A stretch of DNA of 64,000 nt from Meridianimarinicoccus aquatilis (GCF_004358675.1 NZ_SMZO01000008.1:1-64000); one strand, 5' to 3'. Positions 52,466 through 62,107 are shown, counted from the stretch's first letter. The notes: generated by a model from the letters alone, not told the origin. Numbers and translations: made by a program.

Positions 52466-54907
52466 TCAGGCTTTAAGGCGCGTGTTTTCGGGGTCCCAAA
52501 GCGGCTGGTGTGGTTGGACAGTGGCGTTGTATCGGGTGCCGAAGATTTCAACCTCAAGCGCAATGCCGGGAACGGCCAGATCGGCCTGCACCATGCCAAG
52601 CGCAATCGAAGCGCCCACACGATACCCCCATTCGCCCGACGTCGTTTCACCAACGATCTGATCTTCGTGCCAGATGTTGGACATGTAAGGCGCGTCGCAA
52701 TCGCCAGCATCAACGATGAGCGTCACAAACCGCTTGCTCGGACCTGTCTGCGCCTCGGCTTCCAAGGCCGCCTTACCGGGAAAGTCCTGCCGCTTGTCAA
52801 ACTTGATGAACCGCTCCAACCCGGCCTCAACAAGGGTGTAATCGGTCGAAAGATCGCCCTTCCAAGCGCGATAGCCCTTTTCGATCCGCAGCGCGTTCAG
52901 CGCAAACATCCCGAACGGGGTTGCGCCCGCCGACATCACCGCCTCAAAGATCGCCGGCATGTCTTCGAAAGATGCGTGGACTTCCCAACCCAATTCACCG
53001 GCGAAAGACGCACGCACCAACATGGCGGACCGCCCCGCAACTTTGGCCTGCTGATGGGTTAACCAGCCCAACGTCAGATCAGCCTCGGCGATCTGGTCGA
53101 ATAGGTCGCGCGATGCCGGCCCACATACGATCAGGGTCGTGACATCGCGGGTGCAATCCTCAAGCATCAGCGCATCAGGCAGATCCCGGTTCAAAACGTC
53201 AAAATCGTGCCATTGCGCGCTGGCTGCCGTGATCAATGTGAACTGGTCTTCGCCGTGCCGCAGAACGGACATTTCTGTCAGAACGCGACCGCGGTCATTC
53301 GGGAAATACGCCAGCCCCATGCGTCCGATTTTTGGCAAGGCACCTGCGATCTTGCCGCGCAAATACTCTGCGGCCCCCGGCCCGGACAATTCGAACCGCG
53401 AAAACCCCGGAAGATCCAGAACCCCAACGCCATCGCGCACGGCTTCACATTCCTCCTTGATCCGTTGTTGCCAAGGGCCCTTTCGGGTCCATGTCTGGGT
53501 CGCGCTTTCAGATGTGTCGTCGCCGTCCTTTGCGAACCAGTTCGCTCGTTCCCAGCCATTGTAACTGCCCATTTGTCCGCCAAGCGTAACGATGCGGTCA
53601 TGGACTGGCGACAGTTTGCGGTCGCGGGCGGCGGGCCACGCGTGGTGCGGAAAATGCATCGCATATTCGTGGCCATACACTTCCATGGCTTTGTCACGAC
53701 AAAATGCTGGGTCGGTGTAGTCGGTGAAGCGGCGCGGATCACAGGCCCACATGTCCCATTCCGTTTGGCCTTCGGTGATCCATTCGGCCATCACCTTGCC
53801 TGCCCCGCCGCCCTGGGCGATCCCAAAGGTGAAGCTGTGTGCTTCAAAAGCGTTGGGCACACCGGGCATCGGGCCGATCATCGGGTGACCATCCGGCGCA
53901 TATGGAATGGGGCCATTGATGTTTCGGGCAACGCCTTGGCTGCCCAGCAAGGGAACGCGCGCCATCGCGTCCTCTATGTACCATTCAAGCCGGTCCAGAT
54001 CGTCGGGATAAAGCTGGAAACTGAAATCATCGGGCATGGGGTCGTCGTCGGTCAGCCAATGCGCCTTGCAGTTCCGTTCATACGGCCCAAGGTTAAGAGC
54101 ACTCACATCCTGTCGCAGATAGTAAGAGCTGTCCACATCGCGCAAAATGGGAAGCTTGTGCCCCTGCGCTTTTGTCCATGCCTCAATCTCGGGAATGGCT
54201 TCGGTCAGGAAATACTGGTGCGACATGACTGTGGCCGGAACGGGCCGCCCCCCAAAAGGTACGAACCAATCGCCCACACGCGGCGCATAGTAGCCTGCCG
54301 CATTGACCACGACGTCACAGCGAATATCGCCCTTTTCCGTATGAACGACCCACTCGCCATTGTCGCGGGAAACCCCGGTGGCCGGAGTGAAACGCGCAAT
54401 TTCCGCTCCCAAGGCCCGCGCGCCCTTGGCCAGTGCCTGCGTGAGTTGCGACGGATCCATATCGCCGTCCATCGGGTCCCAAAGACCGCCTGCCAAATCA
54501 TGCGTTTCCATGAACGGATGATACTCTTGCAACTCGGACGGGGTGCAGATCTTCAGATCCATGCCCTGATGCCGTCCCATCCCGGCGACCCGTTCAAATT
54601 CGCGCATCCGTTCGGCGCTGTGGGCAAGGCGCACGGACCCGGTGACATTGTAGTTCATGGGGTAGTCGACCTTCTCGGCCAGTCCGCGATAGAGAGCGAG
54701 GGAATACCGCTGCATGTTCATGACGGCCCATGACCCGGAAAAGCTTGGGCAGTTGCCAGCCGCATGCCAGGTCGATCCGGCTGTCAGTTCATTCTTTTCC
54801 AAAAGAACGCAGTCGGTCCACCCGGCCAGCGCCAGATGATACAGTGTTGAAACGCCAACGACCCCGCCGCCAATGATGACCACACGTGCTGTGTCAGGTA
54901 GGGACAT
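52466..54907 (-). CDS. FAD-dependent oxidoreductase / GcvT-domain dehydrogenase, copy 2
   Basis: 813 residues from ATG 54907. Same architecture as the neighbour: FAD site VVIIGGGVVGVSTLYHL, flavin-linking histidine in AGSTWHAAG, and a GcvT-like second half (GVGVLDLPGFSRFELSGPGA, GELGWEVHAS). The two proteins are clearly distinct in sequence outside the motifs, so they probably act on different methylated amines, for instance successive steps of glycine betaine breakdown. It begins 11 bases after the regulator stop. Confidence 0.9.
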   Translation of the reverse strand: MSLPDTARVVIIGGGVVGVSTLYHLALAGWTDCVLLEKNELTAGSTWHAAGNCPSFSGSWAVMNMQRYSLALYRGLAEKVDYPMNYNVTGSVRLAHSAERMREFERVAGMGRHQGMDLKICTPSELQEYHPFMETHDLAGGLWDPMDGDMDPSQLTQALAKGARALGAEIARFTPATGVSRDNGEWVVHTEKGDIRCDVVVNAAGYYAPRVGDWFVPFGGRPVPATVMSHQYFLTEAIPEIEAWTKAQGHKLPILRDVDSSYYLRQDVSALNLGPYERNCKAHWLTDDDPMPDDFSFQLYPDDLDRLEWYIEDAMARVPLLGSQGVARNINGPIPYAPDGHPMIGPMPGVPNAFEAHSFTFGIAQGGGAGKVMAEWITEGQTEWDMWACDPRRFTDYTDPAFCRDKAMEVYGHEYAMHFPHHAWPAARDRKLSPVHDRIVTLGGQMGSYNGWERANWFAKDGDDTSESATQTWTRKGPWQQRIKEECEAVRDGVGVLDLPGFSRFELSGPGAAEYLRGKIAGALPKIGRMGLAYFPNDRGRVLTEMSVLRHGEDQFTLITAASAQWHDFDVLNRDLPDALMLEDCTRDVTTLIVCGPASRDLFDQIAEADLTLGWLTHQQAKVAGRSAMLVRASFAGELGWEVHASFEDMPAIFEAVMSAGATPFGMFALNALRIEKGYRAWKGDLSTDYTLVEAGLERFIKFDKRQDFPGKAALEAEAQTGPSKRFVTLIVDAGDCDAPYMSNIWHEDQIVGETTSGEWGYRVGASIALGMVQADLAVPGIALEVEIFGTRYNATVQPHQPLWDPENTRLKA

Positions 54908-54918
54908 AAAAAGGCTCC

Positions 54919-55479
54919 TCAGTAAACAGGGGGGGAAATGATCCAGATTGCGATGGCAGGAACGGCATAGGGATTGGCCCATCGGTAACTTTGACCGCGC
55001 ACCCGAAAGCTGTCGCCCGCACCCACCGTGAAACGGTCTTCATCAAGCCAGATGTCCAGTTTTCCAGACGCGATCCAGGCGAGTTCCTGCGTCGCGCGTG
55101 ACAGCATCTCTGTGCGCTGAGCACCCGGCTCAAAGGTCGAATGAATAACCTCGAAACTGTCGGTCAGATCGGGCGACAACAGCGTTTCGGTCAAACCACT
55201 TTCCCGCTCGCCAATGACCCGGCGCCGGTTCTTGCGCACGATACGCCCTTGCTCAGCCTCGGGCGCGTCTGCCTGCCCGAAGAACAAGGAAATCGGGACC
55301 TCAAAGGCCGCGGCAAAACCTTCGAGATCGGACATGGTCGGCGTTGAAATGTCTCGCTCGACTTGGCTAAGCCAGCCGACAGACCGCCCAAGCCGCTCTG
55401 CCAGTTGCCCAAGCGTCATCTTTCGCGTCGTGCGCAAAGCCCGAAGGTCACTGCCAAGAGAACTGAGGGACTGCGTCAC
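54919..55479 (-). CDS. XRE-family regulator with C-terminal cupin domain
   Basis: 186 residues: helix-turn-helix at about 10-65 (RKMTLGQLAERLGRSVGWLSQ, then VERDISTPTMSDLE) and a cupin from about 105 (FEPGAQRTEML, SGKLDIWLDEDRFTVGAGD). GTG 55479 has AAGG seven bases upstream. Cupin-type XRE proteins commonly control amine catabolism genes. It is the first gene of the operon with the two FAD/GcvT dehydrogenases, and candidate operators lie directly upstream. Confidence 0.92.
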   Translation of the reverse strand: MTQSLSSLGSDLRALRTTRKMTLGQLAERLGRSVGWLSQVERDISTPTMSDLEGFAAAFEVPISLFFGQADAPEAEQGRIVRKNRRRVIGERESGLTETLLSPDLTDSFEVIHSTFEPGAQRTEMLSRATQELAWIASGKLDIWLDEDRFTVGAGDSFRVRGQSYRWANPYAVPAIAIWIISPPVY

Positions 55480-55508
55480 GCGAAAGCCTTCATGAATATT
55501 TCAATCCA

Positions 55509-55550
55509 TTTTTCACCGCCCGCCCGTGAAAAAGTCAAACTATTTTTCAC
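55509..55550. promoter_or_regulatory. Candidate operator: inverted pair plus third half-site TTTTTCAC
   Basis: TTTTTCAC (55509-55516), 9-base spacer, GTGAAAAA (55526-55533), and a further TTTTTCAC at 55543-55550. All three 8-mers are identical in sequence. The cluster is 30-70 bases upstream of the XRE-cupin gene, overlapping its probable promoter, consistent with autoregulation. Confidence 0.65.
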
Positions 55551-55742
55551 GGACGCGGATTTTTCGCCACTGGATTAAAGGTAATTTTGTCATGCGTCAG
55601 CCGCACCGCATGTTTTCCATGCACTTTCAGGACCGCAGCAATCGGCCATGCGGGAACTGTGCTTGCGTCTTGGGGCCCTGCCAGACTATCTCCCGCCATC
55701 CCTCGCATCAGCGATCCCTCCTTGCAAAACGGCGTATTCCTC

Positions 55743-56696
55743 ATGAACCCTACGTACCTCGTCACCCATTCCGGCGGCTTTCACGCCGACGAAGTGCTTT
55801 CCAGTGTTATTCTCACGCGCCTGTTTCCCGATGCAGAAATTGTACGCAGTCGCGCGCCCGAGTGGATTACACCGGCCGAAGATCGGATTATCTATGATGT
55901 TGGCGGGGCATATGATGCTGACCGGATGATTTTTGATCATCACCAACGCGGTGCACCAACCCGCGACGACGGCGACCCATACAGTTCGTTTGGTTTGATC
56001 TGGAAACACTTTGGCGAGGCATATTTGCGGGCTTCCGATGTTCCTCAGGCCGATATTGCCCAAGTGCACAACTCTTTCGATGGCAGCTTTGTCTTGCCTG
56101 TGGACCTTGTCGACAATGGCAAGCTCAGCCCCTCCGAAGCCGGGCCCCTGTCGTCTCTGACCCTGCCCGGCTTGATTGAAACCTTGAAACCGGTTTTTGA
56201 CAATAAAGACCCGGATGCGGAACTGACCGCATTTCACACCGCCGTTGGCATTGCCCGCAGCTTCGTCGAAGCCCGTGTCGCGCGCAGTGCCGCAAAACTG
56301 CGCGCCGAGGCTTTGGTTCATGAGGCCATTCAGACCACGGGCACCGGGCGCGTTCTTGAATTGCCAATGGGCATGCCATTCCGCCCGGCAGTGGTCAAAG
56401 CCGGCGCCGATCACCTCCTGTTCGTCATCACCCCGCGCGACAAGGACTGGATGCTTGGCGGGATCCGTAAATTCGACGAAGGGTTTGAGCAACGCGCAGA
56501 CCTTCCCGCGCACTGGGCCGGATTGACGGGCTCAGACTTGGAAAACGCGTCTGGCGTCAAAGGGGCCGTATTTTGCCATAACGGCCGCTTCATAGCTGCG
56601 GCACAGACCCGCGATGCCATTCTGGCGATGGCCAAACTCGCTGTTGAAAGCGCTGAGCAGGACGAGAAGACAACGAAAGCCGCTCAGCTTCGTTGA
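55743..56696 (+). CDS. MYG1-family protein (UPF0160, DHH-like hydrolase)
   Basis: 317 residues. THSGGFHADEVLSSVIL at the N-terminus and FDHHQRG near residue 60 are the metal-binding motifs of the MYG1/UPF0160 family, related to DHH phosphoesterases; the C-terminal half has VAGAxF-type features (GVKGAVFCHNGRFIAAA). ATG 55743 is chosen because the family begins just before THSGxFHAD. Eukaryotic members are 3'-5' exonucleases in mitochondria and nucleus; the bacterial role is not settled. Monocistronic as far as can be seen. Confidence 0.9.
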   Translation: MNPTYLVTHSGGFHADEVLSSVILTRLFPDAEIVRSRAPEWITPAEDRIIYDVGGAYDADRMIFDHHQRGAPTRDDGDPYSSFGLIWKHFGEAYLRASDVPQADIAQVHNSFDGSFVLPVDLVDNGKLSPSEAGPLSSLTLPGLIETLKPVFDNKDPDAELTAFHTAVGIARSFVEARVARSAAKLRAEALVHEAIQTTGTGRVLELPMGMPFRPAVVKAGADHLLFVITPRDKDWMLGGIRKFDEGFEQRADLPAHWAGLTGSDLENASGVKGAVFCHNGRFIAAAQTRDAILAMAKLAVESAEQDEKTTKAAQLR

Positions 56697-57101
56697 ACGG
56701 GCGTACGGCTCGGCAATTGACGCATGCCGAGCGCGGGCGGAACGTTGCAGGCAAAGTCAAATGTCAGGCAGATCGGTTGTTGTGTTTTCAACCTCGTCCG
56801 CGTGGATCACGCGGTCGCGGCTGCAAAGGGCGCACCCAACAACACCCCAACCTACGGCATGCGCGTTTAGAAACCGCGCCAGAGATAGCATTCTGTTCTG
56901 AGTGTGGTTCTTCGCGCGCCATAATCTGCTTCTACGTTAAAACAGATTTAGCTGGTTGCCGCCTGCAACTTGAACTTTGACAAAAACGGGCCGCAAGCTG
57001 CGATGATATAAAGACCCGCAAAACAAGGATCCAGCTTTGGCGCGTTGCTTTCCGATCAAAACGAGCCTTCGGGCCCAGCCATTTTCAGCAAGACCCGCGC
57101 T
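56697..57101. other. 405-bp intergenic region
   Basis: Lies between the MYG1-type gene and the amidohydrolase gene. I see no gene, terminator hairpin or clear operator. It presumably holds the amidohydrolase promoter. Confidence 0.5.
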
Positions 57102-58649
57102 ATGACTGAATGCATCATCGAAGCTGGCACCATCTTGTGTGGTCGCGGCGCATCGGGCGAAGCTGAATTGCGACATGACGCCAGTATCCACGTCAAAGAC
57201 GGAGTGATCGCGCAGATCGGCCCACAGGCCTGCCTCACAAAAGGCAAAGGGTCCCTGCCCCGGTTCGGCGGCAGCAACATGATCGCCATTCCCGGTTTGG
57301 TGAACAGCCACCACCATTTCGGAATTACGCCCTTGATGGGCGGCATTCCTTTCGCGCCACTCGAACTTTGGCTGCCTCGCTTTCGTGCAATGCGCCAGAT
57401 CGGGCCGCGACTGGACACGCTGTATTCCGCGATTGAAATGCTCGAAAGCGGCACGACCACTGTGCATCACATCCATTCCGGGTTGGTAGGTGGGCACGAA
57501 CAATGGATGGACACGACCGATACGGTCTTGGGCGCTTATGGCGACATTGGGATGCGCGCCGGGTACTCGTTCATGATGCGGGACCAGAATGTGTTCGGCT
57601 ATGGGCCAGACGCAGATTTGCTTGCACGACTGGAAGGGCCGCTGCGTGACTGGGTGATCGAACACCTGTCCGCCAGCAAGACTCCACCCCAAGACTACAT
57701 GGCTTTCTTTCGCGAGATGCGGACAAGGTGGCACCAGCGCGAGCCAAACCGGGTCAGGATGAACCTTGCCCCGGCAAACTTGCACTGGTGCAGCGATGAC
57801 AGCCTGCAGATGATGTTCGAAACAGCGCGGGATGTCGGTGCAAACCTTCATATGCACTTGGTAGAAACTGAAAGGCAGGCCCATTTCGCACAAGAGAAAT
57901 TCGGGTGTTCGGCAGTGGAACATTTGCGTCGGTTGGGCTGTTTGGGTCCTGACCTCACCATTGGCCATGGCAATTGGACCAGCGCCCGCGATCTGGAGAT
58001 TTTGGCCGATTGCGCGTGTTCTGTCTGTCACAACGCAAGTTCGGGTTTGCGCCTTGGCAGCGGCATTGCGCCGGTCAATGCAATGGTTGCCCAAGGCATT
58101 CCCGTGGCTTTGGGCATCGATCAATCGAATATCTTTGACGATCGCGACATGACTGCCGAAATGAAGCTTGTTTGGGCGCTCCATCGTGACACTGGACTGT
58201 TCAATGACCGTCTTAGTGCCGCACAAATCCTTCAATCAGCAACTGAGCATGGGGCCGCAAGCGTCGGATACAAAGGCGAAACTGGCCGTCTTGAACCGGG
58301 AATGAAGGCAGATATCGTGTTGATTGACAAAGCCAAGATGGAACGGCCTTTTGTAGATCCACGCACGCCTGTGGCCGATACCCTGCTGCATCGACTTACG
58401 AAATCGGCGATAAAACAAGTGTTCGTTGAGGGCGATATGGTCGTTGACGACGGCAAGGTGACCAAGATCAATCGCGCGGCGGTCATGGCGGAAATCCATG
58501 ACGCGCTATCTGCACCAGAAACACCGCGAGAGGCGCATGCCCGCGCAATGGTCGACGCTCTTGTGCCCCATCTTGAACAAGATCTTCGCCGTGCTGGTCA
58601 CGATGCCCGGCATCGCCCCTATCGTTTCAATGCACAGCCAACGGAATAG
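57102..58649 (+). CDS. Amidohydrolase-superfamily deaminase/chlorohydrolase-like enzyme
   Basis: 515 residues. Metal ligands of a mononuclear amidohydrolase barrel are visible: VNSHHHFG (first His pair), LHMHLVE (third His with catalytic Glu), TIGHGNW (fourth His) and GIDQSN with the barrel-end Asp. The N- and C-terminal beta-sandwich is present (GRLEPGMKADIVLIDK). The class includes cytosine and guanine deaminases and s-triazine hydrolases; the substrate is unknown. ATG 57102 is used; an upstream in-frame start at 57045 would add a poorly fitting extension. A gamma-glutamyltransferase-like gene follows 115 bases later. Confidence 0.88.
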   Translation: MTECIIEAGTILCGRGASGEAELRHDASIHVKDGVIAQIGPQACLTKGKGSLPRFGGSNMIAIPGLVNSHHHFGITPLMGGIPFAPLELWLPRFRAMRQIGPRLDTLYSAIEMLESGTTTVHHIHSGLVGGHEQWMDTTDTVLGAYGDIGMRAGYSFMMRDQNVFGYGPDADLLARLEGPLRDWVIEHLSASKTPPQDYMAFFREMRTRWHQREPNRVRMNLAPANLHWCSDDSLQMMFETARDVGANLHMHLVETERQAHFAQEKFGCSAVEHLRRLGCLGPDLTIGHGNWTSARDLEILADCACSVCHNASSGLRLGSGIAPVNAMVAQGIPVALGIDQSNIFDDRDMTAEMKLVWALHRDTGLFNDRLSAAQILQSATEHGAASVGYKGETGRLEPGMKADIVLIDKAKMERPFVDPRTPVADTLLHRLTKSAIKQVFVEGDMVVDDGKVTKINRAAVMAEIHDALSAPETPREAHARAMVDALVPHLEQDLRRAGHDARHRPYRFNAQPTE

Positions 58650-58764
58650 GACCATTGATGCGCACGTCTCTCGACAGGACTGACACGGACATTGAGCAAT
58701 CTCAGGCAGCCCTTTTTCGGTCTCTTCCCTATTTCCAGCTTCAAGTGTGCGGGGCCGTTTCACG

Positions 58765-60291
58765 ATGAGTGGACAAACAAAAGTCATCAGTCCGCATCCG
58801 TTGGCAACCCAGGCTGGGCAAACCGTTCTGGCCGCAGGCGGAACGGCCGCCGATGCTGCGGTGGCGGTAAATGCCGTTCTTGCCGTCGTTTATCCACATT
58901 TCTGCGGATTTGGCGGGGATGCCGTTTGGATGCTGGCGGATCACAGCGGGAACGCGGCGTGTTTGATGGGAATTGGCCAAGCAATTGAGGCCGCGCCAAT
59001 TGGCGAGGCAATTCCTACCCGTGGCCCCGGATCCGTTTTGACGACTGCCGCTGCGGTCGACAGTTGGGAGCATGCACTGCGGCATTGGCCAAGCCCAATC
59101 GGTCTGGACGACTTGCTCGGCCCGGCGATCACGCTTGCCGAAACCGGATTTTCCGTGTCTGCATCGCAAGCCCATTGGCAGAGTTTCCGGGCGGGGCAAA
59201 CGGCAGAATGGACAGGATTTGATGCGCTATTTCGGCCCGGCGGGACCGACCCGAACGCAGGCGATACGTTCACGAACCCGCACTTGGCCGAAAGCCTGAA
59301 ATGTTTGACCAACGATGGGTTGCGCAGTTTCTATGACGGTCGCTTGGCGCATCAGATCATCGATGGTTTAAACGCGGCTGGCGTACCCATGTCGCTGGCC
59401 GATCTTGCCGCCACCCGAACGCGGGACGAAATGCCGCTCAGGCATGACTATCGCGGGATGACATTGCTGGCCCCGCCCCCTCCAACGCAGGGGATAACGA
59501 CATTGCAAATCATGGGGATTTTGGAAAACTTCGACCTTTCAAGCCTTCAAGAAGGCAGCGATGAACATCTGCACCTTGTTGTCGAAGCCGTCAAACGGGC
59601 GTTTCAAGATCGCGAGGCGCTTTCCGATCCGGATTTTTGCGACCCACAGATCGCGCACAAGCTGAATGATACCTATCTTGCCGCACGTGCCCTGGAAATC
59701 GGCCCCGAGGCCATGCCGTGGCCGGATCGCTTTCGGCCGGCAGATACCGTTTACTTTGCGGTTGTCGACGCGGAAGGCCGCTGTGCAAGCGTGCTGCAAA
59801 GCACATATTTTGACTGGGGAAGCGGGGTCGTGGCAGGGCAAACCGGAATTTTGTGGCAAAATCGCGGTGCTGCTTTTCAATCGGACCCGGAACATCCAAA
59901 CGCGATCCGCCCCGGCAAACGCCCCTTTTATACGCTCAACCCCGGCATCGCTTTGGAAGGTGGCAAACCAAGCCTTCTTTACGGCACTCAAGGTGCCGAT
60001 GGGCAGCCTCAGACTTTGGCGATGATCTTGACGCGTTTGATTGATTATCAACGAACCGCGAGCGAGGCTCTTGATGGTGGCCGGTTCCTGTTGGGCCGTA
60101 CATTTTCTGACAGCAATGACACCCTGAAATTGGAATCCCACTTGGGGAACGACGTGATCGCATCGCTGGCCAATCGGGGGCACGACGTGGCTACAATTCC
60201 CGCCCACAGCCCGCTCGCCGGACAAGCCGGGGTGATCCGGATCATGTCGGACGGAAGCATCGACGGCGCGCACGACCCCCGGGGCGGTTAG
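58765..60291 (+). CDS. Gamma-glutamyltransferase-family (Ntn-hydrolase) protein
   Basis: 508 residues. It begins SPHPLATQAGQTVLAAGGTAADAAVAV (given in part), the family opening, and continues with VVYPHFCGFGGDAVW. The predicted autoprocessing threonine is Thr328 in ADTVYFAVVD, where classical enzymes read TTHYSVVD; the second Thr and the His are replaced. No signal peptide, so it is cytoplasmic, unlike secreted glutathione hydrolases. It may process a gamma-glutamyl or other acylated amine made by the neighbouring pathway. ATG 58765 is used; a GTG at 58747 is possible. Confidence 0.85.
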   Translation: MSGQTKVISPHPLATQAGQTVLAAGGTAADAAVAVNAVLAVVYPHFCGFGGDAVWMLADHSGNAACLMGIGQAIEAAPIGEAIPTRGPGSVLTTAAAVDSWEHALRHWPSPIGLDDLLGPAITLAETGFSVSASQAHWQSFRAGQTAEWTGFDALFRPGGTDPNAGDTFTNPHLAESLKCLTNDGLRSFYDGRLAHQIIDGLNAAGVPMSLADLAATRTRDEMPLRHDYRGMTLLAPPPPTQGITTLQIMGILENFDLSSLQEGSDEHLHLVVEAVKRAFQDREALSDPDFCDPQIAHKLNDTYLAARALEIGPEAMPWPDRFRPADTVYFAVVDAEGRCASVLQSTYFDWGSGVVAGQTGILWQNRGAAFQSDPEHPNAIRPGKRPFYTLNPGIALEGGKPSLLYGTQGADGQPQTLAMILTRLIDYQRTASEALDGGRFLLGRTFSDSNDTLKLESHLGNDVIASLANRGHDVATIPAHSPLAGQAGVIRIMSDGSIDGAHDPRGG

Positions 60292-60603
60292 ACCACGACT
60301 GCACCGATACCAGTGCATAGATGATGTAATCGACGCAGCGAACCCAGTTCTGGCAGGTAGTCTTCGGACGGTGAAAACGTCCGACGGGTCGCGACAAGGT
60401 GGGTCGTAGTCTCGACGACATCTGTGCGTGGTACGCCGGTCAGCCCTTTTGTGCGCTGGCTCTGTCGGTCAAACGCAGCATTGATTTCGAAGAATTGTTA
60501 TCGTTATCATCAACACCACGCAAATGTAGTACAATGTCTGACGCAGCGTGGTAGCTATCTGATGCTCGCGGCCTGCACCTATCCCTAAGTTGAAAGACCG
60601 ATC
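60292..60603. other. 312-bp intergenic region
   Basis: Between the gamma-glutamyltransferase-like and dehydrogenase genes. It has one small hairpin (CGGACG / CGTCCG, 60365-60383) without a T-run. No gene seen; it probably holds the dehydrogenase promoter. Confidence 0.45.
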
Positions 60604-61632
60604 ATGAAAGTTGTCGTCGCCCACGCCGCAAAGGACCTGCGTATTGAAACACGTGAGGTCCCGGAGTTGGGGGCCGGTCAGGTCTTGGTAAAAATGGCCG
60701 CCGGCGGCATTTGCGGATCTGACTTGCACTATTACAATCACGGCGGCTTCGGCACCGTTCGGTTGAAAGAGCCCATGATCCTTGGCCACGAGGTTTCAGG
60801 CCATGTCGAAGCCGTCGGGGACGGAGTGGCCAAGCCGCAGATCGGGACGTTGGTCGCAGTTTCCCCGTCTCGCCCGTGTGGCGCCTGCGAATATTGTGCC
60901 GAAGGGCTACAAAACCATTGCATGAACATGCGATTTTATGGGTCTGCAATGCCCTTTCCCCATATTCAGGGTGCGTTCCGGGAATATGTCGTAGCCGACG
61001 CTGCACAATGTGCGGATGCTGGCAATCTGACATCTGGCGAGGCCGCGATGGCAGAACCATTGTCCGTGGTCCTGCACGCCGCAAAGCAAGCGGGCGATCT
61101 GATGGGAAAGCGCGTTCTTGTAACCGGGTGCGGACCAATCGGGTTGCTTGCGGTTCTGGTCGCCCGAGCTGCTGGCGCGGTGCATATCGTCGCCACAGAT
61201 ATCACCGAGTTCACACTCTCAACGGCACGCGCAATTGGTGCAGATGAAGCGCTTAACACCGCCGAGCACCCCCAAGCGCTTGAGCCATATTCAGCCGGAA
61301 AGGGGTTTTTTGACGTTCTTTTCGAATGCACAGGCGTCGCGCAAGCACTTGCCGGCGCAATACCGGCGCTGCGTCCCGGCGCAACCATTGCACAACTGGG
61401 TCTCGGCGGCGATATGACCTTGCCCGTGCAAGCCATGACGGCCAAGGAATTGCAATTCAAAGGGTCTTTCCGTTTCCATTCAGAGTTCTTCACAGCGGTT
61501 GAGATGATGCGGAGTGGCCGGATTGATGTGACACCCTTGATCACTCACCGCTTTACCGTTGACGAAGCCGAAGCGGCTTTCGCCATGGCGGGGGACCGGA
61601 CGCAAGCCATCAAAGTGAATTTGACCTTTTAG
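60604..61632 (+). CDS. idnD: Zinc-dependent L-idonate 5-dehydrogenase-like alcohol dehydrogenase
   Basis: 342 residues of the medium-chain family. Catalytic zinc ligands: Cys in GGICGSDLHYYNHG, GHE in ILGHEVSGHV. Structural zinc cysteines: CGACEYCAEGLQNHC. The coenzyme site is VTGCGPIGLLAVLVARAAGA. SDLHYYNHGGFG and FYGSAMPFPHIQGAF fit L-idonate 5-dehydrogenases, which oxidise L-idonate to 5-ketogluconate. No other gluconate or idonate genes are in the window, so the substrate assignment is provisional. Confidence 0.85.
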   Translation: MKVVVAHAAKDLRIETREVPELGAGQVLVKMAAGGICGSDLHYYNHGGFGTVRLKEPMILGHEVSGHVEAVGDGVAKPQIGTLVAVSPSRPCGACEYCAEGLQNHCMNMRFYGSAMPFPHIQGAFREYVVADAAQCADAGNLTSGEAAMAEPLSVVLHAAKQAGDLMGKRVLVTGCGPIGLLAVLVARAAGAVHIVATDITEFTLSTARAIGADEALNTAEHPQALEPYSAGKGFFDVLFECTGVAQALAGAIPALRPGATIAQLGLGGDMTLPVQAMTAKELQFKGSFRFHSEFFTAVEMMRSGRIDVTPLITHRFTVDEAEAAFAMAGDRTQAIKVNLTF

Positions 61633-61669
61633 CCCTGAACACACACCCCGCCACTAGGAAACTTCCATC

Positions 61670-62107
61670 ATGAGCGAAGACAGTCAAACGACCTTGGCCC
61701 GCGGCCAACAGCGCGGGTCGCACGGACGGCAACAAGACGAAGGCGTTTTGGTGATCCGCACGATCGCCATGCCAGCGGATACCAACCCATCAGGCGACAT
61801 TTTTGGCGGCTGGTTGATGTCTCAGATGGATCTCGCGGCGGGGAACATGGCTGGCCGTGTATCGCAGGGGCGCGGTGCCACGGTGTCTGTAGAAGCGATG
61901 CAGTTCCTGCGCCCGGTCAAGGTCGGGGATGAGGTCACTCTATATGCAACCTTGCGCAACGTTGGCCGGACATCGATGCGCATTCACGTCGATGCCTGGG
62001 CCCGGCCAAGGTATTCGGAAAAGGCCGAGAAAGTGACCGACGCAGATTTCGTCTTTGTAGCGTTGGATGAGAACGGCGCGGCGCGGCCCGTCTTTGAGGG
62101 AACGTAA
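61670..62107 (+). CDS. yciA: Acyl-CoA thioesterase (YciA-type hotdog fold)
   Basis: 145 residues. The hotdog-fold signature IRTIAMPADTNPSGDIFGGWLMSQMD contains the catalytic Asn/Asp region of YciA-type thioesterases, followed by VEAMQFLRPVKVGDEVTLYATL. It hydrolyses acyl-CoAs in the cytoplasm. Thirty-seven bases separate it from the dehydrogenase gene, so they may be co-transcribed. (The first motif is cited in part; the core is NPSGDIFGGW.). Confidence 0.92.
   Translation: MSEDSQTTLARGQQRGSHGRQQDEGVLVIRTIAMPADTNPSGDIFGGWLMSQMDLAAGNMAGRVSQGRGATVSVEAMQFLRPVKVGDEVTLYATLRNVGRTSMRIHVDAWARPRYSEKAEKVTDADFVFVALDENGAARPVFEGT

Noticed and set aside
53207-54733. 508-codon plus-strand frame opposite the second FAD/GcvT gene
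   Set aside because: Antisense to a strongly supported gene; no recognisable motifs.
60365-60383. Hairpin CGGACG / CGTCCG as terminator of the gamma-glutamyltransferase-like gene
   Set aside because: No T-run follows and the stem is only 6 bp.
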